Below the pieces are notes generated by a model. It saw nothing but the letters and a program-made list of their open reading frames with translations. It was not told the DNA's origin and searched no databases. From Rana temporaria (taxonomy: Eukaryota > Chordata > Amphibia > Anura > Ranidae), in the NCBI RefSeq assembly GCF_905171775.1, contig NC_053491.1, forward strand, positions 397,348,838 through 397,412,837: a DNA stretch of 64,000 nt. The letters run 5' to 3'. Position numbers and translations under genes: made by a program. The first letter of the stretch is position 1; the number at the start of each line of letters is the position of its first letter. This document shows, in pieces, positions 11,790 through 22,487 of the stretch.

Positions 11790-12190
11790 TTGAGTTGGCT
11801 TACCCTTTGCAGCTTCAACTGTAATGGGAAGGCTGTCCACAAGGTTTAGGAGTGTGTCTATGGGAATGTTTGACCATTCTTCCAGAAGCGCATTTGTGAG
11901 GTTAGGTATCCCAAAGGTGTTCTATCAGGTTGAGGTCAGGACTCTGTGCAGTACAGTCAAGTTCCTCCACCCCAAACTCGCTCATCCATGTTTTTATGGA
12001 CCGTGCTTTGTGCACTGGTCTGCAGTCATGTTGGAACAGAAAAAGGCCATCCCCAAACTGTTTCCACAAAGTTAGGAGCATAAATTTGTCCAAAATGTCT
12101 TGGTATGCTGACACCTTAAGAGTTCCCTTCACTGGAACTAAGGGGCCAAGCCCAACCCCCTAAAAGACAACCCCACACCATAATCCCCCT
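11790..12190 (-). pseudogene. Tc1 transposase C-terminal fragment (left arm)
   Basis: The minus strand encodes a 76-codon open stretch (11902-12132) containing FQHDCRPVHKARSIKTW and then AQSPDLNLIEHLWD. This matches the Tc1 core around the second catalytic aspartate and the terminal PDLNPIE-type acidic block. The N-terminal paired-like domain and the first aspartate are absent. Reading continues downstream only through other frames, and 3' sequence down to about 11790 still mirrors the right arm. It is a non-functional remnant. The two aspartates of this fragment are about one third of a full DDE transposase apart from the missing D1. Confidence 0.8.
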
Positions 12191-12490
12191 CCACCAAATG
12201 ATTTGGACCAGTGCACAAAGCAAGGTCCATAAAGACATGGATGAGAGAGTTTGGGGTGGAGGAACTTGACTGGCCTGCACAGAGCCATGACCTCAATCCG
12301 ATAGAAAACCTTTGGGATGAATTAGAGTGGAAACTGCAAGCCATGTCTTCTCGTCCAACATCAGGGCCTGACCTCACAAATGCGCTTCTGTAAGAATGGT
12401 CAAACATTCCCATAGACACACTCCTAAACCTTGTGGACAGCTTTCCCAGAAGAGTTGAAGCTGTTATAACTGCAAAGGGTGAGCCAACTC
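12191..12490 (+). pseudogene. Tc1 transposase C-terminal fragment (right arm)
   Basis: The plus strand 12211-12393 reads MHKARSIKTWMREFGVEE followed by LDWPAQSHDLNPIENLWDEL, the same part of the Tc1 transposase as the left arm but in the opposite orientation. The open frame ends near 12393, although homology continues to about 12490 (CTAAACCTTGTGGACAGC, mirrored at 11830-11850). It lacks the start codon, the DNA-binding domain and the first catalytic aspartate, so it is a remnant. Confidence 0.82.
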
Positions 12491-12816
12491 AATATTGAAC
12501 CCTACGGATTAAGAACGTTAATTAAAGTTAAAGTTCATGTGCGTGTAAAGGCAGGCGTCCCAATACTTTTTGTAATATAGTGTACTTTAAGCTGTGCCAT
12601 TCATTCATGTGACAAAATGTGGAAAACCTCACTATGTGTTGAACTCTCCACGGCCATTTTACACAGATGTTAAACCATTCCATCCCTTGTTCACAGGCCT
12701 ATCACAATACATGAATAGTGATCTTCACTAGCGGCTCCAAAGTGGTGTAACCAGACTCCCAGGGTTGTATTTATGAAACCAAGAACTTTAAATAGTGTTA
12801 TACTGCCAACGACTAA

Positions 12817-13056
12817 GTGCCGGTTCACACTGGGGCAGCACGACTTGCAGCGCGACTCTGCAAGGCGATCTGCACACGACTTCAGAGGCGACTTGCAAAA
12901 TGACTTCTGTATTGAAGTCAATGCAAGTCGCTCTGAGGTCGTCCAAGTCGGAGCGACTTGAGTTACTCCTATTAGAACAGTTCCATAGTACAGAATAGAG
13001 CGCGACTTGTCAGGCGGCTAAGTCGTCTGACAAGTCGCCTCTGTGTGAACCAAGAC
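12817..13056. repeat. MITE with GTTCACAC ends, TAA/TTA flanks
   Basis: TAA (12814-12816) and TTA (13057-13059) flank ends GTGCCGGTTCACACTGG and CTGTGTGAACCAAGAC. The inside is self-complementary, with GCGACTTG/CAAGTCGC arms. It belongs to a group that includes 24258-24571 and 21061-21676. Confidence 0.65.
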
Positions 13057-13282
13057 TTATTAAAACAATTATTAAAACAATAATAACAAGGTAGCAAGCT
13101 CACATTAATTGGTGTTAGAAACTAGCAGCAGTAACAGCTTTTAATCATCCATCGACATCCCAAATTGTAAGCGCCCAATGACAAAAAGATGCTAATCAGA
13201 AAATGCTAGAAATTTTCCTTGCACAACATAACATTGCGTAAAGAGAACTTAAACAACACCCTCCCTGTTTGTTTGCCAAAAG

Positions 13283-13789
13283 CAGGGATCTCCAAACATT
13301 CAAAACAAAGGGCCAGTTTACTGCCCTTCAAATTTTAGCAGGGCCACACTGTAGCCAGTAGCAGTAGACCAGGCCAAAGGCTTGGTGGTCTGTGGAAGTA
13401 AAAAAATGACATCATAAGTCTCAGTAGAAGTAATAGTGACCCATCATTGGTGTCAGTGGAAGAAATAGTGACCCATCATTGGTGTCAGTGGAAGGAATAG
13501 TGACCCATCATTGGTGTCAGTGGAAGGAATATTGATCCATCATTGGTGTCAGTGGAAGGAATATTGATCCATCATTGGTGTCAGTGGAAGAAATAGTGAC
13601 CCATCATTGGTGTTAGTGAAAGGAATAGTACCCCATTGTTGGTGTCTGTGGGAGGACGAGTGGCCCATCTTTGGTCTCAGTAGAAGGAATAACACCTCAT
13701 ATCAGTGGAAGGCATAGTGCCCCAAGGGCCTGATGAAGGCAAGCAAAGGGTCACATCTGGCCCACGGGGCCACAATTTGGAGAGCCCTG
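13283..13789. repeat. hAT-like element with minisatellite core
   Basis: The ends are CAGGGATCTCCAAAC and TTTGGAGAGCCCTG, typical hAT-type CAGG termini. The next bases (AAAGGGCCAGTTTACTGCCC and GGGTCACATCTGGCCCACGG) also fit as inverted arms. The putative 8-bp flanks agree at only five positions. Most of the interior is a 32-bp tandem repeat. Confidence 0.65.
13418..13730. repeat. Minisatellite, 32-bp period, about 8-9 copies
   Basis: The unit ACCCATCATTGGTGTCAGTG plus 12 further bases repeats at 13440, 13472, 13504 and onward at a 32-bp step. The outer units are more diverged than the central ones, as expected for slippage-driven turnover. Confidence 0.9.
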
Positions 13790-15039
13790 CTCAAAACCAT
13801 GCTGACAAGCCTGGCTATCCATCTCCTTCTAACATCACAAGGGGGGACCAGCTGTTTCTTCTGGGTTGTGCAGCAGCCCTGTGATGATGTGCATGCACCA
13901 CACTGCATCATCAGGGGGGTGGCTGCAAAAACCAAGAATAGCCAAATGACCCCCCTGATGACGTAGTGGGGAGCTTGCAACATAGGGTCTCTTTCGGCCT
14001 TCTGGGACCTGTGATGTTGGTATCCACATTTCTGGTCTAGGCCAGAAATAAAAAACGGTAGGGAGGGGTCCCCATAAAAAGGTATCGCCTCAAAAAAATA
14101 AAAATAAAAATCTACATCTGTTAGAGGAAGGGATACAGTTGCTAGGGAGGGTAAAGTATCGCTTTAAGGTTTTACTTTTTCACTTAAATATATTTTTTAT
14201 ATAGTCAAATAATGCACAGGCAACTGCTGCAGCAGTACCCAAAGGCCCCAATACATTGTCATCTCCAATGGCAGGACGGGCTCCCAGAACATGCAGTCAG
14301 ACATGTTGTTGCCCCAGCTTTTATGCTTTTCTCCATTTTGGAAAATCACAGACCTTATTTGATCTGTGGCATTCTTGATAGCTCTTCAGTGGAATTGTAC
14401 TGTCAGGCCTTTGGGCGGGTGAAGCCAATGTTGGGAAAGGGGGGATAATGAAAGGAGTTGCGCTGAATAGAGGCAAGAGAGAAGTAAATTGATATGGTAT
14501 TAATGAATAGACAGCAAGCCTTTATTTTACAAGGGTAGACGGTGACAGGGTGGTCTCTTGGGATGCCAGAAGGAGAGTGCTTGGTATTGAGATGGGAAGA
14601 CACTGGGGCGTGTGAAATGGTGGAAAAGGGGACATGTTTCTCCCACAATGCATAAAGACTCTCAGATCATTTACAGACCTACTTTTGTATTAGTTCACAG
14701 AGTCTCTTGCTGCCCTGTACCCTCTGGTCTGTCAGCACACAGTAATCATAAGCAAACTCTTCAGCCTGTCTCATTACTATTCAATGGAATTATACTCAGG
14801 TCTCCCATAGGAGCCAGGTGAACTTTCTAATTGAAAAGCACCGTGCTAAACATGTATACGCAGAATGGCAAGCAGAGCAAAAAGAAAAAGGGATATATTT
14901 GGTATTTTCTTTTTAAAGGATCTGAAAGTAATAGAACAAAAACATTGCAGTCAATACCTTGTAGCAACCAAGGGAACTATAGTAGCCACCTAATTCTAAA
15001 GTTTCTTCCCTTATATTTGATTTATTGATTTTTTTTCCC
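13790..15039. other. Unassigned sequence before the DIRS element
   Basis: There is no recognisable gene. A short hairpin lies at about 13872-13924 (GATGATGTGCATGCACCACA with a near complement). Overlapping short ORFs on both strands have no known motif. Confidence 0.4.
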
Positions 15040-15155
15040 CATGCTGCTTGAAATTCTGTATCTACGGTCCATGTTACGAGGAATCAGTGACAGTCAGCCA
15101 CCCATACAGACACTAACAACAGCTTTGGCAGTGTTGTACTGCATACTACAATAGG

Positions 15156-16555
15156 CTACAAGTACACCGGGCCATGACTGGTCTCATACTTCACGTATAA
15201 AGAGGCCGGTTCTACGCAATAGTGCGTCATAAATGTATTTACCGACGACCATGAGGCCGCTTTACAGATCACTTCTGGGGAGACATGCCGGGCAGCCGCC
15301 CATGATGTGGAAATGCTCCGAGTAGAGTGAGCGGTCACCGCTTCTGGAGGAGCCAAACCCTTCACCTTATAAGCCCCCTGGATGGCTTGGACGATCCACG
15401 CTGCAATGGTTCTGGAGGAAGCACACATTCCTTTGTTTTTCCCATGAAAGGAAACAAATGGATGAACAGATTGGCGGAAAGTCGCTGTAGCTTCCAGATA
15501 TTGCTTTAAAACTTCTCCGACATCCAAAGGATGAATATTAGCGTCCTCAGAAGACCGAAAGGTGGGGAGGACGATTTCCTGGTTCTCATGAAAAACCAAT
15601 GTTACCTTTGGATTAGAACCTAACATAGGAATCAATACGACACGATCCGGGAAGAAAGTAAGGAATGGTTCTTTGGATCCTAGAGAACCAATTTCAGAAA
15701 CCCTCTTAGCTGATGTTATGTCTACGAGGAAGACAACTTTGAGGGAGAGATCCTTGATAGATAGTTGATCCGTGTGTTGACTTTCTGAGAAAAAATTCAA
15801 GACCAGAGGAAGAATGGAGAATCTCGGTTTCCTTTAAGGTCTCAGCCTCATAGCTCCTTTAAAGAATTGTCTGACGAGGGAGTGTCTAGCCCAGGATATG
15901 CCTGTGAAAGCAGAGATAGCTGAATCCTGAACTCTCAAGGAGCTAACTGATAAGGGTAGATCAAGAACCGTCTGAAGAAACCCTAGAACATCTTGAATTC
16001 TGGGATCATTAGGAGAACCGTTCATGGAATGTAGGCTGAGAATTTTGACCATATTCTTTGATAAACTTTATTGGTGCTTGACCTTCTAGCGTTCAATAAG
16101 GTAGGGATGGCTCTGCTTGGGCACCCTAATGCTTCCAGCCTTTCCCTCTCAAAAACCAGGCCATCAGATGAAGATGGGTTGGACATGGATGAGGTGTTAT
16201 TCCTTGCAACAGGAGATCTGGTCTGGTTGGGAGCAGAACTGGGTCCCGGAAGCTCAGTTGGAACAGCAACGGAAACCATGGTCTGTTGGGCCAGTATGGA
16301 ATTATTGCCACTATCTCGGCCTCCTCCCACCTGAGTCTCGACAGGAACCGGAGAATGACCGGAACTGGGGGAAAGGAATAAGCCCTGCGGAACCTCGACT
16401 GATCCGTTAGAGCGTCCACCCCAAAGGCTTGGGGACATCGACATCTCGTGTAAAACTTCTCCAGCTTGAAGTTGCACGGAGATGCAAACAAATCCACTTC
16501 CGGAACAAATCCCAGGGACAGGACCCAACTGAAAACTTCGCTGTGGAGAGACCAC
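15156..16555 (-). pseudogene. DIRS tyrosine recombinase (broken)
   Basis: The frame starts in the 16555-16022 ORF, which ends with a segment reading STNKVYQRIWSKFSAYIP. It shifts near 16030-16052 into the 16052-15834 ORF (core-binding region), meets one in-frame TAA at about 15834-15836, then continues open to 15156. The last 214 codons hold the catalytic domain: arginine in SAKRVSEI (residue 33 of that part), HSTR giving H158 and R161, W184 in ASWSS, and the tyrosine in THY at 194. Known function: circular-DNA recombination into the genome without target duplication. The frameshift and stop imply it is inactive. The first part overlaps the pol frame, normal for DIRS. Confidence 0.85.
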
Positions 16556-18122
16556 TCATTGTTGTCGAGAGATGTTCTCGAGAGGAAGTCTGCCTGTAGG
16601 TTTTAAGATCCGGGAAGGTATACAGCAGTCAGATCTGTCAAGTGTGTCTGCGCCCAAGACATGATTGGACCTACCTCCCTCAGTAGGGACAGACTGCGAG
16701 TGCCTCCCTGCCTCTTGATGTACAATACCGCTGACATATTGTCCATCCTTAGGAGAACTGAGGACCCCTTTATTAGGTGAAGAAAGGCTTGTAGGGAACA
16801 AAAGGCTGCACGGAGTTCCAGGACATTGGATATTACCTTTCGGGATGGAAAGTCCCACTTTCCTTGAGCTACTTCCTTCAGGCAGAGAGCCCCCCAGCCT
16901 CTGTTGCTGGCGTCCGATGAAATTGTGAAATTATAGAATGGCAGTTGAGAAGGTTCTTCCGTAGTAGCCACCAGAGAAGAGTTTCTCGCATAGACGATAT
17001 TATCAGTATGAGATGATCCCGAGATCTCAGATCTCATTGTTGGAGAAAACCCTTCTGAAAGGGCCGTGGACACTGTGCCCATCTCACCATGGGGACCGTG
17101 GACACCATGGTGCCTGTTATTTTGAGACATTGCAAGGCTTTGAGGAAAGAAGACTCCAATGCAAGGCGAATCCTGTCCCAAACTACTGGGATTTTTTCCA
17201 GAGGCAAGGAGATGATACTCTGAACTGTACTGAATTGGGCACAGAGAAAGATTAGAGATTGTGTAGGCTCTAGATGACTCTTCTCTCTGTTTAGCAGCCA
17301 ACCAAACTAGGTCAGAGTGAGATGACCTGGGCCCGATGTATCAACAGTTGCTCCCTGCTTTGTGAAAGTAATAGCAGATCGTCCAGGTAGTGATGTAAAC
17401 GAATACCTATGGTTCTGAATAAAGCTACGACAGCCAGTAAGAGCTTCGAAAATACCCAAGGCGATGTTGTAAGCCCGAACGGGAGACATGTAAACTGGAG
17501 GTAAACATTGTCTACTGCAAACCAAAGGTATTTTTGAAACTCTACCGCTATTGGGACATGAAAGTAGGCATCTTTCAGGTCTATGGAGACCAGCCAGTCG
17601 CCTTGTTGAACCGTCTGCCATATTGTGAGCAGAGACTCCATTTTGAATTTTTCGATAAAGGTATTTAGATGTGTCAAATCTATCACTGGTCTCCAGGAGC
17701 CAGTCTTTTTTAGAACCATGAACAGGGGTGAATACATCCCTTGGAACCTTTCGGCTGTTGGTACTTGTATGGCGGCGCCCTGGGCCAAGAGAGAGTTTGT
17801 GTATGATAGAAGGATTTGTTTCTTCTCCTCTGAGCAGGGTAGTGCTGAGGGTATGAACTGAAGTGTGTGGACTGACAAACGTCCAAGTATGACCTGAAGA
17901 GACTGTTTTGACAGTCCAGAAATCCTTTATCGAGGCTGCCCAGACGTGTCGAAACTGAAGTAGCCGAGCTCCGACTTGTTCCGTCTGAGCCGACCCTATA
18001 TCAAAAGGACTTAGGAGCATTACGTCCAGCAGAAGAAGAACCTTTTGAGGGTTTCTGACCAGAAGGCTGGTTTCTTCTCCAGTTCTTTCTGAATTCACGA
18101 CCAGGTCTGTACCGACGAGCAT
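16126..18122 (-). pseudogene. DIRS reverse transcriptase / RNase H (broken)
   Basis: The start at about 18122 reads through VGARLLQFRHVWAASIKDFW, the leader usually preceding DIRS RT. The frame shifts near 17870-17880 into the RT proper (17878-17312). This shows KKTGSWRPVIDLTHLN, SIDLKDAYFHVPI, the PFGLTTSP block and the catalytic HHYLDDLL (residues 162-169 of that ORF). A second shift near 17310 leads to RNase H (17301-16603) with ISSDASNRGWGA, VLELRA and RMDNMSAVLY supplying acidic catalytic residues. An in-frame TAA follows VYLPGS at 16603-16605. The frame then continues through QADFLSR and EVDLFASPCNFK to about 16126. With two shifts and one stop it cannot make a full enzyme, but all domains remain legible. 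Confidence 0.87.
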
Positions 18123-18145
18123 CTCTTGAATGATGCTGATCTTAC

Positions 18146-19500
18146 CTAGGAAAAGATCTTCTCTGACCGAAAGGACGGCGATCCTGGGGAAGGAACCCCC
18201 GACTTACCCCCTGTGGCACGGGTGATGGCGCTGTCGAGCTCATTCCCAAAAAGGGAAGACCCCTGAAAGGGGATTCTGCACCACGCCTGTTTAGAGGCAG
18301 GATCAGCTACCCAAGGACGTAGCCACAGGGCGCGCTTAAGAAGAGAGCATGACCCGTGCCACCAAGCGGATAATATCAAGGGAAGCCTCTCCCAGAAAGA
18401 CGGATGCCATCCTTAGCTCATAAACTGGCATGCTTCTGACCATATCTTCAGAAATGTTTGCCAAGGTAAAGTCCACTTCATCTGTCCAGGCCTCCATTGC
18501 CTTAGAAAGTTCTGCAAGGGCCAAGGCTGGTTTACAAGCCATGCCTGCCGTAATGTATATACGTTTTAGATGCGTATCTATCTTTCTTTCCAAACTGTCC
18601 TTAAAGGAGACGGTATCTTCCAGAGGGAGTGTGACATGTTTCATCAGCCTCATTAAAGCAGCATCAACCAAAGGAGCTGAATCCAAGTGTTTCACCTCTT
18701 CATTTTTAAATGGGTACATCTTTGCTACTTTAGAGAGCAACAAGTTTTTCCTTTCTGTGCCTGACCATTCATCATTGATAATTTCTCCAAGTTCACCCAA
18801 AAGGAGAAAGTTTGGGCGCTCTTTCTTGAGTTGTTTGAAATATTTTCTTTGTTTAGCAGGTGCTTCCACCGGTTCTTCCCATTTCAAAGCGACTTTTACT
18901 GCTTTGACCAAGTTTGGCACTAGGGAAAAATCAAACCCCGTGGGATTGATAACACTTTCCACATCACTAGTGGAGGACACACTTGGGGAGCGGTTACGCT
19001 GAGATGGGCCCGGAGCTTCAGGGTCATCCTGCACAAGCACTGGGGCTGGATCAACAGGAGGAACGATAGTACAGCTGGAATCAGATTTGTTCAGAGATTC
19101 CTGGACAACTTATCTGACCAGAGCCTCCACTTGATGGTCTCCACCTCCTCTTTCCCTTACAGCTCGGGAATAACAAGGCTCACAGAGGGATTTACCTTCT
19201 GAGACCTGAGCCCTACAACCCCAGCACACTCTTCTTCCAGAGCGTCTGGAATGGCGGTGAGAATGATGTCCAGACGTGGATTTGGATTCCCCTCTATGGT
19301 GTCTAGAGGATGACCTGGGACGTCTGGACCTTGATCTGGAATGACGATGTTGTGGTCTAGATTTGTCATTGTCTTCACGTGCCGAAGGCTGATGTTCAGA
19401 CCTAGAGGGGCTGACGGGGCGGAAAGAGTTAACATGCTCCCAAACAATAGACCCAAACAGACAGGTAGAGGAAAAGAAAATTCCACCCTACCTGCAGCGT
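18146..19500 (-). pseudogene. DIRS gag-like ORF (broken)
   Basis: A continuous frame runs from about 19500 to 18336 with a single TAA near 19110. Its N-terminal part (19400-19160) is arginine/serine rich (HRHSRSRSRR) and contains CWGC, ten residues, then CEPC: a CX2C-X10-CX2C zinc-finger-like motif, probably nucleic-acid binding. The middle (19040-18336) is a 234-codon helical region without obvious motifs. Near 18336-18379 the frame shifts into 18379-18146, whose RALWLRPWVADPASK and FGNELDSAITRATGGKS are typical of the gag-end region in vertebrate DIRS elements. No convincing ATG was found, since a TAG lies upstream near 19495. The 201-codon ORF at 19157-19762 is a shadow in another frame. 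Confidence 0.72.
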
Positions 19501-20395
19501 AAGGGTTGGCCACTGGGGGGGCGGTGACACATCCATAGCAGAAGGAGTACACAAACTGAAAACAATCCATCAAGCAAATAATAAGGACAAGGCAAGATAA
19601 AACCACTTCAGCATAATAAGGCGGCAGTGCAGCATAGCATCTTACCTCAAGAAACAGAGAGCTCTGCCTGGGGAAGCAGCAAACAGAGTCAGCAAGGTGT
19701 CCCAAGAATAGCTGTATCAGACAGCTATTTAAGCTTTCCGCCCCTGTGATGACGTCACCCAACGGATCTCACGCGCATGCGCAATCGCGGCAACTAGTCC
19801 GGACTGTGCCCACGCAACCAAGCCTCGTTCAAGAACGAGACTTGCGCATGCGCAGAGGACAGAAAGCGGAGAACTGGAACGCAGATGCGCTCCAGCGGCC
19901 ATGACCAGGAAACAGAACGGAGCCAAGACAAACAACACACAAAAACGTCTGCCATGTAAAAAGTAAGCGATACATTACCACGGAATCCACCTGATCCGGC
20001 CTAGAACTGGGAGCTATGAAGCTCAAACTGCACGACCTGGGCATTTCTCTAAAAGCGGCCTCCAGCTAATAGCTAGGATGTTTGGCCATGTTGCTGCTTG
20101 CCTGCCAATGGCTGGCTAGTAAGCTCTTCAGGACATCGCAACCACTGCCCGTGTCCACCCTGCTAATAGCTGGGACTTGTTGGACTCCAGAACCACCTGA
20201 ATAGTAAAAACTTCACGTGCAAACCACCAGGACTGGACCGAAAGGTAATTTTTTTTTTTTAAGGTAAGACTACCTAGGTCCTAGGAGGAGGACAAAAAAG
20301 GAACATGGTCTCTGACTAGAAGCAAAGATTTATGGGAGTAGGGTCCTATGAGGTATGAGAGGCGGGATGAACCCCCACACATAGGCTGCCATGGA

Positions 20396-20765
20396 GTCTG
20401 TCAGGAAACTATCATTTGTAGACGCTATAACTTTCATGCAAACCAATCAATATACACTTATTGGGATTTTTTTTTACCAAAGACATGCAGCAGAATAAAT
20501 TTTGCCCTAAATATATGAATAAATTAGATTTTTTTTACATTTTCTATTGAATATGTTTTATATCAGAAAGTAAATAATAAAAAAGTCAGTGGTGATCAAA
20601 TACCACTAAAAGTAAGCTCTATTTGTGGGGGGGGGGGGGATACAAAAATGTTATTTGGGTACTGCGTTGCAAGGCTGCTTAATTGCTAGGTAAATTAGCA
20701 CACTGCTAAATAGAAAAAAAATGGCCTGGTCATGAAGGGGGTAAAATCTTCCGGAGCTGAAGTGG
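20396..20765. repeat. Right end of a TTAA piggyBac-like element
   Basis: It contains TGTAGACGCTATAACTTT near 20417, seen in inverted, slightly altered form near 47640-47660. It ends CCGGAGCTGAAGTGG at 20765 followed by TTAA (20766-20769). A poly-G run lies at 20627-20638. No left end is found nearby, so the DIRS element probably interrupted or truncated it. Confidence 0.55.
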
Positions 20766-21060
20766 TTAAGGCATCCCAAAAGCCTGCATCTTTAATAAAA
20801 TAAGTTATCCACAAAAGGTATAGCTAAAACTCAAAACTTTCTGAATTAGACTCTACTGGTCTGGCCATAGACAGCTTCATTTTCCGCCAATTCTTGTTGA
20901 AAGTTCTAGCTGGTGATGGACCTGCAATCACCAGCTACTTCTACAAGAGTCGATTTAAAAATCCACTGCTCCTGGATGCAGTCGCTGTTCAGCAGCACCA
21001 CTGTATTTAAGCAGCCACAGGTGCTGCTGGATGTGGGAATCAATAGATTTTCTCACATTA

Positions 21061-21676
21061 AGGTCTAGTTCACACCTATGCATGTTGCTTTTCAGCTTTT
21101 GCAGTGCTTTATGCGGTGCTTGCTGCGTTTTTTTGATGTGCGTTTTTACCACGATTTGCATTTTTTTTTTTTTAGCCAGCAATTTTCATTTTTTTACATT
21201 ACCTTTAACAACCAGATATAAACAGGTTAAAAAAAAAACGCGTACTTGCGTTTTGGATGCGGGTCCATTGAATTCTATTGCATGCAAAACGCTGCCTTTT
21301 GCAGGAAAAAAAAGTCCCTGACCCTTTCCAAAAACGCAGAGGCACAAAAAAGCATTGATGTGAACATGTTCCATAGAAAAAACATGTTAAAAAATTTCCC
21401 TGCATTTCTGCAAAATGCATCAAAAAAAGCATTAGTGTTCACACCTTTGCATTTTTTAGTGCAATTTTAGTCTTGCAGAAACACACTGCAGTCTATTTTA
21501 CATGGTTTCCTATGGGTCATGTTCACATCTGTGCATTTTATGGAAAGAAAGGTCCAGGGACTTTTTTTCTGGTTTTTGGTTCCATAGACTTCAATAGATC
21601 AATAGTGTGTATATTGAATAACACAAAATGCACCTGCAATATGCAAACTGCAACCTGCATAGGTGTGAATCAGGCC
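21061..21676. repeat. MITE with TTCACACCTATGCA ends
   Basis: AGGTCTAGTTCACACCTATG on the left, after TTA, is complemented by CATAGGTGTGAATCAGGCCT on the right. The interior is rich in CTGCGTTTT/AAAACGCA words that pair across the element. The right flank reads AC, so the TSD is incomplete. Confidence 0.65.
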
Positions 21677-21833
21677 TACGCTTATGAGTTATGGCAAACA
21701 TTTGAAGTTGACTATAGGCAAATCTGTTTTTTTGTTAAATTTTGGATAGAGTCATCTTTGTTCCATTGGTGAGATTTACCTTCACTTCCTATCCCATATC
21801 TAAAGGAGAAAGTGAGAGGAAGATTTTCTTTTA

Positions 21834-22348
21834 GGATGGGTTCACATTATTGCGAATTGGACGCGGGTTTCCCTGCATCCAATTCGCAAGTCAGGAGATT
21901 GTGACCGCCTCTCAACGGAACCGGTTCACACATCTCCATTTCAGGTCTGAATTCAGTCAAAAATTCAGACCAAGATCGGACCTGAAACCGTAAACAGGGA
22001 TGCATCGGACCCCTGCTGGGAGCCGCTACGTACCGCAGTGTGAATAGGGTTGCCACTTTTTCTTCAAGCCAAACCCGAACACTTTAGCGGTGCACAGCAA
22101 AATAAATGTTTTAAGCATAATCTATAGGATTGTAAAAGACCTGGGACACCTTTGGGCGCTCCAAAGAGAATAGTAATGTGGCATGCATAGTGTCCCCTCA
22201 CCCTCCTGTCAGGCACTGTTCTGAGGTACATTCCTGTTTGAATATTGTGTCCAGGTTTTAGGTGGGTTGAAACCTGGACACATGATTCAAAACCCAAACT
22301 GTCTGGGTGAATCCCACACAGGTGGCAACCCTAAGTGAAAAACCCACC
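21834..22348. repeat. MITE with TTA TSD, right TIR split by a hAT element
   Basis: TTA at 21831-21833 and 22349-22351 flank GGATGGGTTCAC on the left and, after removing the hAT insertion 22045-22333, GTGTGAA joined to AAACCCACC on the right. Without the insertion this is an ordinary MITE of about 220 bp. Confidence 0.65.
22045..22333. repeat. hAT MITE, TAGGGTTGCCAC family
   Basis: It begins TAGGGTTGCCACTTTTTCTT and ends ACAGGTGGCAACCCTA. The flanking octamers AGTGTGAA and AGTGAAAA agree at six of eight positions. The left 55 bp match, in reverse, 40150-40204, making it a relative of 37924-40204. Confidence 0.75.
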
Positions 22349-22487
22349 TTATTGTTGTGGGAACAACCCAAAATGTGTGATTTTCTTTTACTTTCACTTT
22401 TGATGATAACAGTAAACAGGACAAATGGAGAGTGGAACAGGGCAGAGGTTGCATCTCCACTCTCTCCAAAACAAAAAAAAACTTTAA

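Larger units (their letters stand above)
11453..12582. mobile_element. Tc1-derived fold-back element
   Basis: The ends are CACTATATCACCAAAAGTAT and its complement ATACTTTTTGTAATATAGTG, each next to TA, as expected for Tc1/mariner. Between them the same 3' part of a Tc1 transposase gene occurs twice in opposite orientation, meeting near 12190. The left arm has about 200 extra bases (11500-11740). The element therefore has two copies of one end and lacks the catalytic N-terminal half. Confidence 0.78.
15040..20395 (-). mobile_element. Degenerate DIRS retrotransposon
   Basis: Reading on the minus strand, the order is gag-like region, reverse transcriptase, RNase H and tyrosine recombinase, with the recombinase frame overlapping the end of the RT/RNase H frame. 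This order and overlap are characteristic of DIRS-group elements, which integrate with a tyrosine recombinase instead of an integrase. At least seven disabling lesions are visible. The right boundary is placed near 20395, where sequence typical of a TTAA element resumes. No inverted terminal repeats could be matched between the two ends, so the left end may be truncated and both limits are approximate. Confidence 0.85.

Noticed and set aside
18430..19002. 190-codon plus-strand ORF
   Set aside because: It is exactly antisense to the DIRS gag frame and has no domain.
19157..19762. 201-codon minus-strand ORF as a separate gene
   Set aside because: The neighbouring frame over the same bases encodes the RS-rich and zinc-finger gag segment, so this ORF is a shadow.
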